In this document: piece after piece, positions 32,612 to 42,945 of the stretch
Numbering within the stretch: the stretch's first letter is position 1
How the letters are laid out: every line of letters begins with the position of its first letter
NCBI GenBank assembly: GCA_022316685.1
Contig: JAKJHU010000653.1
Span: 62,001 to 126,000 of the forward strand
From: Progne subis subis
Taxonomy: Eukaryota > Chordata > Aves > Passeriformes > Hirundinidae
Length of the DNA: 64,000 nt
Direction of reading: 5' to 3'
Translations under genes and position numbers: made by a program
Notes under the pieces: generated by a model
Seen by the model: only the letters and a program-made list of their open reading frames with translations
Told to the model about the DNA's origin: nothing
Database searches by the model: none

Positions 32612-32892
32612 CCTCCCAGCGTTTCCATCTCGCTGCTGCCCTCCAGCTCCCAGCCCGGCCCCGGCCGCCTGCTCTGCTCCGGGATGGATTTCTGCCCTGC
32701 CCACATCCAGCTGAGCTGCTTCCAGGGCCAGCAGCAGCTCTCGGGGCACGGGGTGGCACCGCCGTGGTCCCCAGCGGGGACTGGAGCCAGCAGCTCCTGG
32801 TGCTGCTGGAAACCTCCCCGCGGCGCGGGGTCACCTCCAGCTGCCAGGTGGAGCACGTCAGCCTGGAGCAGCCCCTGAGCCGGCACTGGGGC
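32612..32892 (+). pseudogene. MHC class II beta exon 3 (Ig-like beta-2 domain) pseudogene
   Basis: Encodes PSVSISLLPSSSQPGPGRLL, the CSGMDF cysteine strand and, after a one-base loss near 32,750, NGD-like and WSQQLLVLLET, then CQVEHVSLEQPLSRHWG. This is the membrane-proximal Ig domain of a class II beta chain, which presents peptides on antigen-presenting cells when intact. The frameshift and the loss of the donor after CACTGGG kill it. The same two lesions are in the copy at 56,720-57,003. No exon 2 lies upstream, where an LTR and flanking repeat sit instead, and no exon 4 follows. Confidence 0.8.
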
Positions 32893-32999
32893 ACGGCCCG
32901 GCCCCCACAGCGCCGGGAGGGGCTGCGAGCACAGCGAGGCCATTTCGGGCTGCTGGGCTCAACTGGGAGCCCCGCACTGAGAACCCCCTTCCCCCTGTC

Positions 33000-33480
33000 C
33001 CACCTCCCCTTATCCCCTCTCCCACCCCTTGCCCACCCGGTCCCGGCCCCGCTCCGCTCACCCGAGAGCTCCGCGCCCGCAGCCGAGGGATGCAGCAGCA
33101 GGAGAAGGAGGAGGAGGAGCGGGAGGAAGAGGAGGGCTGGAGGAGCAGCAGGAAGAGGAGGAGGAGCAGCGAGAGGAGGCACCACGTGCATCCATCGCCC
33201 TCTGGATCTGCAGCCCCTTGGCGCCGCCAGCATCGGCCCCACCGCATCCCGCAGGTGACCGGGAAGGGGGACCTCGCCCCGAGTGTCTTGGGCCGTCCTG
33301 GCAGGGGATTGTTTGAAGGAGGGAGGGATATTTGGAGCTCACCCGAAGTATCTTTAGGGGTTCCTGTTTCTCTCTTTCTGGATAGGGTGGGCGGAGCGAT
33401 GTTTGGTCTTGCAGGACTCCAAAGCTGAGCCGAAATCCCCTTTGGGTGGATACTGGGGGTCCCCGGGAGGTGTTTTTTTT
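33000..33480 (+). other. Copy of the zinc-finger upstream region (purine-rich tract)
   Basis: 33,090-33,180 is a GAGGAG-rich tract. 33,190-33,275 carries ATCTGCAGCC and GCAGGTGACCGGGAAGGG, as at 52,960-53,025. It looks like a fourth partial copy of the zinc-finger gene's 5' region without a coding exon. A 112-codon frame (33,090-33,428) reflects the purine repeat. Confidence 0.45.
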
Positions 33481-33484
33481 GGTG

Positions 33485-34165
33485 ATGTTGAGGTGTTAAT
33501 TCTGAGGAACTAAAGATTTTAAGAAAGTTAAGATAATAAGTTGCTGAATTAGCTGAGGTAGATAGGTAAGCTTTGTTCGCAGTTAACAGAAGCCGGATCT
33601 TAGATAAGATACCCCGGACCTTGTAACTCATTTCTTGTCAGGTTTATGTTTATGTAGTTGTGCTTGTAATGAAAAACAAAATGTGGTAAATAGGACATAA
33701 GATAGCTGCAGATTTCCTGCTTAAAGGACCCATTAAACACAGAAACTGTAAGTTCTACCAAAGTTTCATTTGTCATGAATACGCTGAAAAGTTAGAAAGG
33801 TCAGGACGAAGAAGACTCATCTTACTTCCTCATTTTGGGTGACCCCTCCCCAGAAGAAACCCCAGACTCATTTTAAGAAACAAAGTCCCCATGCTTAATA
33901 GCCTTTTTGCCAATTAGCATACGACGCGAGGAATGGGAGGTGACAGGGGTATAAATATGCATTTGTATTTTAAATATTCAACACTTCTGTAAATAAAAGG
34001 CTTTGTAATTACCTGTGAATTTCGCAGTTCGAATTAGGGAAATATCCCGAGTGCTGCCCAGCCGTAATAAACATGCACTTTCTAACTTGAAACTGTTAGA
34101 GAGTTTTTGTCTGTCACAATTTGGTATCGATACTAGATCGATACCCAGATTTCTTTAATAAGTCA
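33485..34165 (+). repeat. ERV3 5' LTR
   Basis: Contains TATAAATATGC at about 33,950, AATAAAAGG at 33,992 and a second AATAAA at 34,066, and ends AATAAGTCA at 34,165. The left end is uncertain (TG words at 33,483-33,502). No second copy is in the window, so no matching 3' LTR is present. Confidence 0.6.
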
Positions 34166-34168
34166 TTT

Positions 34169-34186
34169 TGGCGAGCCAGACAGGAG
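34169..34186 (+). other. ERV3 primer-binding site, tRNA-Arg-like
   Basis: TGGCGAGCCAGACAGGAG starts three bases after the LTR end. As far as I recall tRNA-Arg(ACG), it differs from the complement by one base. Confidence 0.55.
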
Positions 34187-35754
34187 GACTGCTCTCTCTG
34201 GCCGTGGGGCCAGCGGGGTCCAGGACCCCTCTGGGCGCCCACCCGGAATTTTCTGGGAAGAGGGCTCCTGCGGTCCCGCTGACCACCCGGGGAAAGACCA
34301 GAACCTGCTGGAACTACGGACAGAAGGTGTGTTTATACTTGAAAAGAGGTACCTTGGTATAGGCGGTTGGTAAGACACTGAGAGACGTCTCGTGCACAAC
34401 ACACGCCTCTTGGGTTTGTTTGTAACAGCTGTGACAGCTCTGCGGAGCCTGGTGTCAGTGGTTTGGTATCCGTGTCCCGTCGTGGGGACAGCGGTGACTG
34501 GGTTTTGTTGTGTCAGCTCGCAGTTGAAAGGTGCCTTGGTAGTCCGTGTCCCGTCAGGGGGCAGCGGCGGCAGTGAAAGAACCGGTGTTGTTGTTGTGTA
34601 TTAGGAGCAGTGGTGGCTCCGGTTTCAGTTTGTGGTTTAAAGGTACCTTGACAATCCATAATCCGAGGGGCGAGCCCGTGCTGGGACGCGAAGGGTCTCG
34701 TTGTGGGTGGCGGAAAATCCCGATTGCGGCCCCGCGCACACCGGGTGTGTGTGGTGGGAACGGATCCGTGTTTTGTGGGCTCGTGGATTTGTGTGTTTGT
34801 GTCTACAGGTGTGGAAGAATTATTGGTGCATCGTATGTATCGTGGTCTGTGAGAGTTTGTGTTGTAAGCATTTTGATTTGTGTGATTTTGGAGTGTGTTA
34901 GTAACCCGTGTGTTTTTAGGAGTGTTGCAAGCTTGAAGTTGTAAAAGCCTTTTGAATTCCCCGCCTGATCAGCGGAGGGATCCCTCTGTTTGAGAGAGAG
35001 GAAGGATTTAAAGTGGTAGTTTTGTATCCAGATTGTGTGCTGCAGGGGAATTAGACTGTGTGTGAGCTTGGACAGCGTGTGCTTTTGGCAACAGCATTTT
35101 GCTGACTTTTTGTTAGGTGAAAAAAGCATTTGTGTAAGTTAAAATTGTTTATTTTTTGAGCTAAAAGGAGCGAGCGGCGTAAGGCGGTTTCAAACCTGAG
35201 CCAGCCCCAGCAATTGGGAGGGGGTGATTTGTTTCCCCGGTAACCGCAGGGGAATCCAGGCTCTGCAGCCTCGGGCCGTGTCTCTAACCCTAGAGAAGGT
35301 TTTTTAGCGAGTGAGTGTTTTAGTTAAAAAAATATGGTTTTGCTTGTTTGTGAGGCTTGCAGTTGCTAGAGTGTGTGGTAATATTTTAAAGTCCTGGTGG
35401 TGCAGTCCCTAAGCACAGAGGAGTGGAGAGGCAGCGTGGGATCAGGGTTACCCCCCACCTCCTTCTCACGGAGGGATTTGTGTGTGGTGTCCCGGCCGAG
35501 ATCCGTAGGATTTTTCGGTGACACCTTGTTGAAACTTCTGGTGAAGTGTGTTTGGGGTCGTGAGGGACCCCTGGCTATTTTCTTTGCGAGCCTAAAACGG
35601 TTGGTGTTTGGAGTTGGGTCTCTCTAAGAAAAGGCTTTGATTGTGTGCAGAGAGCCCATAACCTATGCCCAGTGCTGGCAGAAATAGCCGAGAAATTTTT
35701 GGTGCTGAGATACGCAATTGAAGTAATCTACTTTGTGTTTTATAACATCTTGGA
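34187..35754 (+). other. ERV3 leader, no gag found
   Basis: About 1.57 kb of GT-rich leader-like sequence with many GTGTGT words and no frame above about 132 codons. It runs into the ERV2 5' LTR at 35,755. The rest of ERV3 does not reappear after ERV2. Confidence 0.45.
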
Positions 35755-36305
35755 TGTGAAAAATGCATATTATATGGCTCTACGCAAGATATTTATTATA
35801 TGTATTATGTTGTATTGATTGTTAGTGTTGTATTAATAGTTTGATAGTATGGTGAATGTAGTTTTGTAGTTAAAATGTGGGTTTTGTATGCCAGCCACAG
35901 GAAAACGTAAATCTTTCAGGGAAAGGGAATTTACTGCTTTCTTATCAGTAGAGACCAAACTCTTCTTGCAGCTTTTTAGACTGGTAGACGCCATAGAGAT
36001 TAAGGAAGAGAAGTGATACTGAACAGAAACAACACCTTGTTTAAATGGAATGTATGCATCATGTATGAAATGTATGAATATTCAACAGGCTATTGCTTTT
36101 AAGAAATAATCCTTTGTTAAGGGGGGTCCTTCTCCGAAGCTTTTCGCTCGGGGAGGCACCCAGACGTCTGAAACTTTGTTTTTATTGTCTCATATTGTCC
36201 TATCTCTAAAATTGTTCAATTTTTTACTCTAACTCTATTTTTATAACCATCTTATTTACTATTAAACTTTTAAAATTTTAAAACAAGTGATTGGCGTTTA
36301 TCACA
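35755..36305 (+). repeat. ERV2 5' LTR
   Basis: 551 bp, TGTGAAAAATGC to TTTATCACA. It differs from the 3' LTR at 42,946-43,495 by about four changes that I can count (three substitutions and one T-run indel), so the pair is about 99% identical and the insertion is young. Confidence 0.92.
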
Positions 36306-36309
36306 ATTA

Positions 36310-36327
36310 TGGTAGCAGAGGATGGTT
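36310..36327 (+). other. ERV2 primer-binding site, initiator tRNA-Met
   Basis: TGGTAGCAGAGGATGGTT is complementary over 18 bases to the 3' end of vertebrate initiator tRNA-Met as I recall it. It starts four bases after the LTR. Confidence 0.85.
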
Positions 36328-38368
36328 ATAACACCTCACTGCTGGTGCCTTAGGGGAATTAGAGTGAGGAAGGTGCACCCTGCCCAGTTTGGCAGCCTCG
36401 CTCTGTGTTCCCCTGCTGTGACCGGCAGATGCAGGTTACGATCAATGGGCAAGAGGAGGCAATAAAACAAAGAAAAGGGAAAAGATTCCCTAAAACCGCG
36501 GTAATTTGCCCCTAAGACTAAAGTGTACACGAAGACCAAGACCCAAGGACAAAAGGATAGGTAAGTATTTGTTCGGAGGGGCGGTTAAAGGGGGGATGAA
36601 TGTGTGTGAATGAGAGGCGGCTGGTTATCCCAGACCTGCCAAGTGAATGCGGAGTCTCCCATGCTGCGTTTCCGTCTTTTCGCGAGAAAAACGGCCAGTA
36701 AAGAGACGAAGCGAGTGATAAGAAGAGTGAGAGAACCCCCCCGGGAAATTGGGACTGAGTTTTAAAAAAAAAAAAGAAAATCTGCTGGATGGAGGGGATA
36801 TCCAAGAGCACCGGGAATGGCCAGTAACACCTAAAACTTGTAATGTGTGACTTGAGAGTGAAAGGTACCTTGTTGTTGTTTTGTTGTGTGAGAGTGAGTC
36901 ACATAGACCCCCTGGGCGTGCAGGGGAAGACAAAGTGTGAGTGGCATGCATTTGGGGGCAAGTCCCCCCCCTTAAGGGCTAGAGTAGCCTAAGAGGGTTT
37001 CCCTGGAGGGGCGGGAAAACCGTACCAGGGTACGGGGTGTCCCCAGACACCGCGGGTGCCGAGAGCTCATGAGAGTCCCTGCTTCCCAGGACTGAGCCAG
37101 ACGCACCGGAGAGGGTGTGCTGCCGCGGTCTCAGGAAAGAGGCCGTAAACCCATAGCCCGAGGACACCGGGGTGGGGAGTCAGCGTGGAGGCGAGGCGGG
37201 AATCCTGCACACACACACTCATCCCTCTTGCCGAGGCTGCTTCTCTGGGGAGAAGTAGTCAAGCCAGACCGGTGGAAGGCAAAGGGGTAGGGCCCTGTTC
37301 GGGTTGATCCTTGGAAACAAGGAAGGGATACCCCCCCAGGTAACCCACTATGGAGTCTTAACCTCTTACCTCCGCTTAAAAAAAAAGTGAAGAGGGGGAC
37401 GGTACTAGTGACAGGGCGGCCTAGTCCGGGGTTCGGACTGAAGGTGTCCGGCCCGGCGGGGGCTCAGGCGTGGGAAGGCCCTGAGGCCCGGAAGGGGATG
37501 CCAGTACTAGGGACCCTGTCGTGCGCCGCAAAGCGTGTCCAGAGTCTCAGCGGTGAGGCAAGGCGCGGGGGTACAGAGGGGGTGAGGTCATTAGGACTCC
37601 CCTCAAAGGGGTCAAAAGAGAGTCTGAGCCCCTAGTGTAGTATTTTGTTGTGTGAGAGTGGGTCACACACAAAATCTGCCTCAGTTTCCCCGGGCGGGTG
37701 GGGAGCTGTGGAAAAGTGTGTGTGTGACCTGCAAACAGGCCTCAGTTTCCCCGGGCGGGTGGGGAGCTGTGGAAAAGTGTGTGTGTGACCTGCAAACAGG
37801 CCATTGTTTCCCCGGGCGGGTGGGGAGCTGTGGAAAAGAGTGTGTGTGACCTGCAAACAGGCCATTGTTTCCCCGGGCGGGTGGGGAGCTGTGGAAAAGC
37901 GTGTGTGTGACCTGCAAACAGGCCATTGTTTCCCCGGGCAGGTGGGGAGCTGTGGAAAAGCGTGTGTGTGACCTGCAATCCAGCCCCTTTTCCTCCGGGC
38001 GTGTGGAGTGGGGGGGCAGTAAAGTGTAAGTGACACGCAAATTAGCCTCATGGGTGGATCGGCACCAGAGGCGATCAGATTCTGAGCCCTCCTTAGAGAC
38101 CCAGCTATACTGGAACCCAGAGACCAAACCCAAGGTGAGGGGGGGCCACACAAAGCCACGATTCTCTGGAGACAGGCTTTATGTCCTAAGAGTGTGAAAG
38201 AGTGTGTAAAAGTGAAGGAGGAATGAAGTAAAAGTAGATGGAAGAAAGCACATGTAATGTTGGTTGTTAGATCTTGTTAGAGGGAGGTGTATTATATTTG
38301 TGTGGGATAGAAAGGATTTTTTGTGTGTGAATAGATAGAAGTAAGTGGTCTTTAAGTTGTAAGAGAAA
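36328..38368 (+). other. ERV2 leader with a 61-bp tandem repeat
   Basis: About 2 kb of untranslated leader. 37,640-38,035 holds five to six copies of a 61-bp unit (CCCCGGGCGGGTGGGGAGCT, then GTGGAAAAG, GTGTGTGTGACCTGCAAACA and GGCC). Unit spacing is exact at 37,688, 37,749, 37,810, 37,871 and 37,932. 61 is not a multiple of three, and no long frame is expected. The leader probably includes packaging signals. Confidence 0.7.
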
Positions 38369-39690
38369 GTGAAAAACAGAGGTGGGGGACGAATAGATAA
38401 AATCTTGAAAAGAAAAAAAAAAAAAAAAAAAAAAAGGGACAGAAAAACAGTAAGCTGGATACAAGGGAAAAAAAAAAATAAGAGTGTAAAAAAATTACCA
38501 ACAAAAATACCTCAAGATAGCCCTCTTGGCATTATGTTAGCTAACTGGGATAAAAACCCTTGTACAAAAAAACAAGGAAAAGGTAAAAATGATACAATTT
38601 TGCATGATAGAATGGGCAGAGAAGGAAATAAGATCTGACCACGTTTATTGGCCCAAATACGGCTCTTTTGAGAACTGGATTTGTCAGGCTTTAAATATAT
38701 CTGTAAATTCAAAAGAACCGTTTAATCCTAAAGAAAGAGAATATGCCACATGTTGGACAGGAGATTTTAGGAGAATAAAAATCTTTAACGTATCAGAAAC
38801 ACCCGAGACGAAACAAGAAAAGAAAAAGGGGAAAGAAAAGGGAAGGGAACAAGAAGAAAAGAAGGAAAAAGAGTGGGATCCTTGGCAGGCTTTGCCCCCT
38901 CCGTTCCCGCTCGCGCCGTTCGCGGCCGAGGCCCCGGTCCTGGGTCCTGCTACAGCCCCGCCCGTCCCCAGCGCGGGCTGGCAGCCCTCAGCAGCCTCGG
39001 TTCCCGTCCAGAGCTCTGGCTCTCAGCCAGCAGCAGCGGCGCCGGTCCCCCCATACAGCCGAACCCCAGCCCCGCCGGTGAATTCGTCTGCCCCGGCCGC
39101 CTGCTCTGCGGCCGTCCTGAGGGCCGTGCCGGGGGTCCCGTCGGTCCCAGCCGTCCTATCTCCGATCGCTTCCCCCACTGCCCGATCCCCGGCTGCTCTG
39201 CCCGAGCCGGCTGCGCTGGGCGCTGCCGCTGCTGCTTTGTCTCTGCCGGGAGCCGCTGACTCAGCCGCCATCAGCCCCGTGCAGACTGCCCGCGCTCCCC
39301 TCTGCTATCCCCAGAACTGCCCCCTCCTCTGCCGGTCCCGGCAGCAAACCCCGCCTACGCTCCGCCCTTGGAGGACCGAGCCTCAGCGCTGTGCCCTCCT
39401 CTCACCCCCCTTCCTGTCCTGAGCTCCGTTCCCTCGGTAACTACAGCTACTGCTCAGAGAAACGACTTCCCCCTAGAAATGCCTTACCGAATCACTAAAA
39501 GTTCACTTAAAAATATACAAGCACTACTTCTAGAGATAAAATTAATAGAGAAAGGAAAAAAAAAAAAAAAAAAAATAGAATCCCAATACAAACCAAGTTT
39601 CAGCAGCATTCCAGAAATGTCTGCTTTTACTGTGGGGGCGAGGGACATTATAGGAAAAAAAAAAAAAAAAAAAAAATTGTCCTAAGCAGG
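38369..39690 (+). pseudogene. gag: ERV2 gag: matrix, proline-rich domain and nucleocapsid; capsid deleted
   Basis: 38,510-38,780 encodes a gammaretrovirus-type matrix, split by a frame change near 38,590. 38,810-39,420 is a lysine/glutamate stretch and then a GC-rich proline/alanine domain, open to 39,422. Only about 200 bp separate this from a nucleocapsid zinc-knuckle relic at 39,622-39,690 (CFYCGGEGHY), so the capsid of usually 700 bp or more is missing. A run of 22 A lies inside the zinc knuckle between its histidine and last cysteine and shifts the frame. Other A-runs are at 38,413-38,435, 38,468-38,478 and 39,556-39,575. The frame cannot make a working Gag. Confidence 0.75.
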
Positions 39691-39784
39691 TAATAAATCT
39701 GAAAATCTTCAAAGAGATGAGCACAGAGGAGGAATAAGGAGGTCAAAGGCTCTATTTTTTAGGGGACAATACCATCTAGAGCCT

Positions 39785-40121
39785 GTGATAATTCTAAAAG
39801 TGGGTCCCCAAGAAGAAAAATTGGAATTTGTAGTAGATACATGGGCAGAAAGAACCTGCCTGCTAAATGTACCAAAAGGTTGTAGTGTGAGTAAAGATAC
39901 TGCAAAGGTAACAAAGGCAAAAAGAGAAACTTTTACAGTTCCAGTCATTAAAGATGTAGTAATTGAAGGAGAAACTAAAATTTAGGTGGGAGATGTTTTA
40001 TTAGTCCCAAATGCAGGTAGCAACTTACTAGGAAGAGACTTACAAGTGAAATTAGGAATAGGGGTTATACCAGAAGATGGGAAAATGACAGCTAAAGTTT
40101 TAAAATTAGGCCAAGAGGATG

Positions 40122-40164
<43 letters not shown>
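39785..40164 (+). pseudogene. ERV2 protease, broken
   Basis: Retroviral aspartic protease fold: the active-site loop reads VVDTWAE where DTGA or DTGS is expected, so the glycine is replaced. The second half has NLLGRDL, the usual helix motif. A TAG lies in frame at 39,983. The end runs into 43 consecutive A (40,122-40,164). Inactive. Confidence 0.75.
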
Positions 40165-40166
<2 letters not shown>

Positions 40167-40246
40167 AACAAAAAAGTTTAAGCTAAGAAAAGAAATAGGG
40201 GAGGATTAAATATCGACCCTATAAGTGTTACAATAGAGAGAGAAGA

Positions 40247-40588
40247 TTGTCCCATACGTGTACGTCAATACCCCATATCTTTAGAAGGACGGGAAGGTTG
40301 AAGCCAGTAATAGAAGGACTAATAAAGGACGGGACACTCGAACCTTGCATGTCTCCCCATAATACCCCTATTCTCCCAGTAAAAAAGCCTGATGGGAGTT
40401 ACAGACTAGTACACATTAAGGGACACCAAAAAGGAGTGACCCCAGAAATAAGAGGAAATAATTTAGCAGATCAGGAAGCTAAAGATGCAGCAGAAAATGG
40501 AGCTGAAAGAGTCATGTTAATATTAACTCCAAATGAAGAAAAATTGGAAATCCCAAAGTTTAGTGAAGCAGAAAAAAAACAGAATTAA
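40247..40588 (+). pseudogene. ERV2 RT start fused in frame to RNase H end
   Basis: The first part is the RT fingers region (ILPVKKPDGSYRLV). From about 40,411 it becomes the RNase H C-terminus (HIKGHQKG, then NNLADQEAKDAA). Palm, catalytic YxDD, thumb, connection and most of RNase H are missing, and the reading frame is kept across the junction. A frame break also lies just before 40,300. Confidence 0.78.
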
Positions 40589-40683
40589 ACAAGATAGGAG
40601 GAGAACAGTCTGAATCAGGGAAATGGAAACTTCCTGATGGGAGACACTTAATAAAATACTAGCTAAAAAAAATATTAGAAGAT

Positions 40684-41649
40684 ATGTATCAGAAAACCCA
40701 CTGGGGTACTCAAGCTTTGTGTAATCATTTTTTTAGGAACTATGGATGCATTGGGATTTTTGGAGTAGCAAATCAAGTAATTGAAAAATGTATAACTTGC
40801 CAAAAGATAAACAAAAAGGTAATGAGAAAAACAACATTAGGAGGTCGTGAGTTAGCTCTTAGACCATTTCAAAGTATTCAAGTAGATTTTACTGAACTTC
40901 CTCAAGTACAGAGATGGAAATATTTATTAGTAATAACAGACCATTTAACCCACTGGGTAGAAGCAGTTCCCACTACCAAGGCCTCAGCCAACATGGTAAG
41001 TAAGACCCTTTTAGAGCAGATTATTCCCAGATATGGAATAGTTGATAGAATAGACTCAGACAGAGGAACGCATTTTACGTCAAAAGTGTTACAACAGCTA
41101 ATTCAATCTTTAGGGATAAAATGGAAGCTGCATACCCCATGGCATCCACAGAGTTCTGGTCGTGTTGAAAGGATGAACGAAACTTTAAAGAAAACTTTGA
41201 CCAAATTAATAGTTGAAACCCAAATGTTATGAGTACAATGCCTACCTTTGGCCTTATTGAGGATCCGAACACAACCCAGATCAGACCTGGGAGTGTCACC
41301 CTATGAAATGATGTTTGGGTTACCCTTTTTAACCACTCAACATGAAAATGCTACCTATGAGGTAGGGGAAATGAGCAGTAAAAGATACGTTAACACCATT
41401 GCAAAAACTCTTGAAAACTTACGGTTAAAAGGAATAATCCCTCAAACCACACTTTTAGACTTTAAAATCCATAATGTTCATCCAGGGGAATGGGTGCTAG
41501 TAAAAACCTAGAAAGAACAATCTTTAACTCCTCAATGGGAAGGTTCTTTTCAGGTATTGCTGATGACCGAAGCTGTGATCCGGACCAAGGAACGAGGGTG
41601 GATCCACGCCAGCAGAATCAAAGGACCTGTGGATGAACCTAAAGAGTAG
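40684..41649 (+). pseudogene. ERV2 integrase, two in-frame stops
   Basis: Zinc-binding His-His-Cys-Cys domain at about 40,697-40,803 (CITCQK at its end). Catalytic core with D in VDFTELP (40,886), D in IDSDRGTH (41,058) and E in SSGRVERMNE (41,168). C-terminal domain to 41,649 with VHPGEWVLVKT. TGA at 41,230 and TAG at 41,509 interrupt a single frame. The sequence is of gammaretroviral style, and all catalytic residues remain. Its 3' end overlaps the next frame by 17 bp. Confidence 0.82.
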
Positions 41650-42268
41650 ACAATTGCATCTGAACCGGGTGATACAAAACTGGCTCTTAAACGGGGACTG
41701 GGTGGTAATGAACTGGGAAGACCCAAATGGTCCAAGAAACATACCCAGGATCACACCTAACTGGGAGATAAGGCCAACCTTATATCAGTGGTTTCAAGTA
41801 CTGCCTGGACAAGCTTTGAGACGTCTCAGATACCCTCCCTAGGGAGGAATACTTCCACTCCCAACAGGAGGATCAGGACTGTTTCGGACAGAGAACTCTT
41901 GTATTCACGCCTTAGCCTGTGATTTATACAAGGAGGAAGAGAAGCTGCAACTTCCACCAGTGCCAGACCAAATACCCTGTTTGATCCACCCAAATACCAG
42001 ACATGCTAGCTGGGTTAAATGTAAATGTTTAAATTGTGGGAAGAATTGGTATTGTAGTTCACACAAGCGATGCTCTCGTTGCAGGAATTGTCAAGGGCCA
42101 AATCGATCTCCTATCCAAGTAGAATTTAAAGAAACTGAAATAATAACTTTGTTTTGTGGATGGGAATTATTAGTGCCTGTTGAATGGGAAATACTGGAAG
42201 AACAGTGGGAAACGACAGTTAAGGAGTGTCAAAAACGATTTGTCTGGAAATTAGCTAAGAGGAAGTGA
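41633..42268 (+). pseudogene. ERV2 cysteine-rich reading frame of unknown function
   Basis: I do not recognise this frame. It begins at an ATG overlapping the integrase end, has one TAG at 41,840, and is otherwise open for about 212 codons to 42,268. The N-terminal part is tryptophan-rich. The middle carries a dense cysteine cluster (WVKCKCLNCGKNWYCSSHKR then CSRCRNC, about 42,014-42,091) that could bind zinc. The C-terminal third has LFCGWELLVPVEWEI and a basic end. No signal peptide is visible, arguing against env surface protein, although it occupies the env start position. It could be an accessory gene or a recombined env segment. Confidence 0.45.
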
Positions 42269-42649
42269 CAAGGAAATAGAGGGCAAGACCAGATTGGCCT
42301 CTGTATTCGCCACCAAGAAGATCAAATACACCTGCTGTGGGTTGCAACCCCATAGGCATGGGAGGTGGGAGTATAAGCCATACTGGACCTCTGTTACTCC
42401 TTTTTCTGTCACTCAGTTTTTGTCTTCTCCCTTTTGGGATATCGACAAGGCCATGTTACAGATGTTATCAAAAGCTGTGCATGGAAAGATACTGAAGTTC
42501 TTTTTTTTTATCTCTCACACTCATGTCAACAGTCACTGTTATAACCCATCCAAATTAGGCAATTGCATACATAAAGGGAAGAAGTACTAGATTGCAGAGA
42601 ACTTAAGAGCTAGTGGGATAATGTGCTGGGAGTAGAATAGTAGAAAAAG
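42269..42649 (+). other. ERV2 env region, unreadable
   Basis: Frames here are short. 42,294-42,590 is open for 98 codons with scattered cysteines but no clear env motif. Most of the surface subunit appears deleted. Confidence 0.35.
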
Positions 42650-42901
42650 TTAGGCTTCTTCCTTTTATGCGCTACAGCTGGTCTAATATTTCTTCCTTGT
42701 TTAATTCCCTGTTTCATTCGGCTCATCACCAGTGTGGTACAAGGCATGCAATTAGTGAACATGGACCAGAATTTGCGTACAACAACAATACCACAAAGGA
42801 TTATGATATTAAAGAAACAAAATAATATAGAAGACCCCTTCAAAGAAGCGAGATTGATTTGTGAAAAATATGAGCGAATAATAAAGGCTAGAAAACAATA
42901 A
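42650..42901 (+). pseudogene. ERV2 env transmembrane anchor and cytoplasmic tail
   Basis: Opens with a hydrophobic span (FLLCATAGLIFLPCLIPCF), followed by a charged tail of about 60 residues ending at TAA 42,899-42,901. Position directly before the polypurine tract and the shape (membrane anchor plus tail) identify it as the end of a gammaretrovirus-like Env. The ectodomain is missing. Confidence 0.7.
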
Positions 42902-42927
42902 ATATTGCTCGAGCCAAATTAATTATA

Positions 42928-42945
42928 AAAAGAAAGAGGGAGGAT
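42928..42945 (+). other. ERV2 polypurine tract
   Basis: AAAAAGAAAGAGGGAGGA, then one T, directly before the 3' LTR TG; the plus-strand primer site of reverse transcription. Confidence 0.8.

Noticed and set aside
38873..39271. Additional frames in other phases over the ERV2 proline-rich domain
   Set aside because: The frame continuing from matrix explains the region; the others arise from GC-rich codons.
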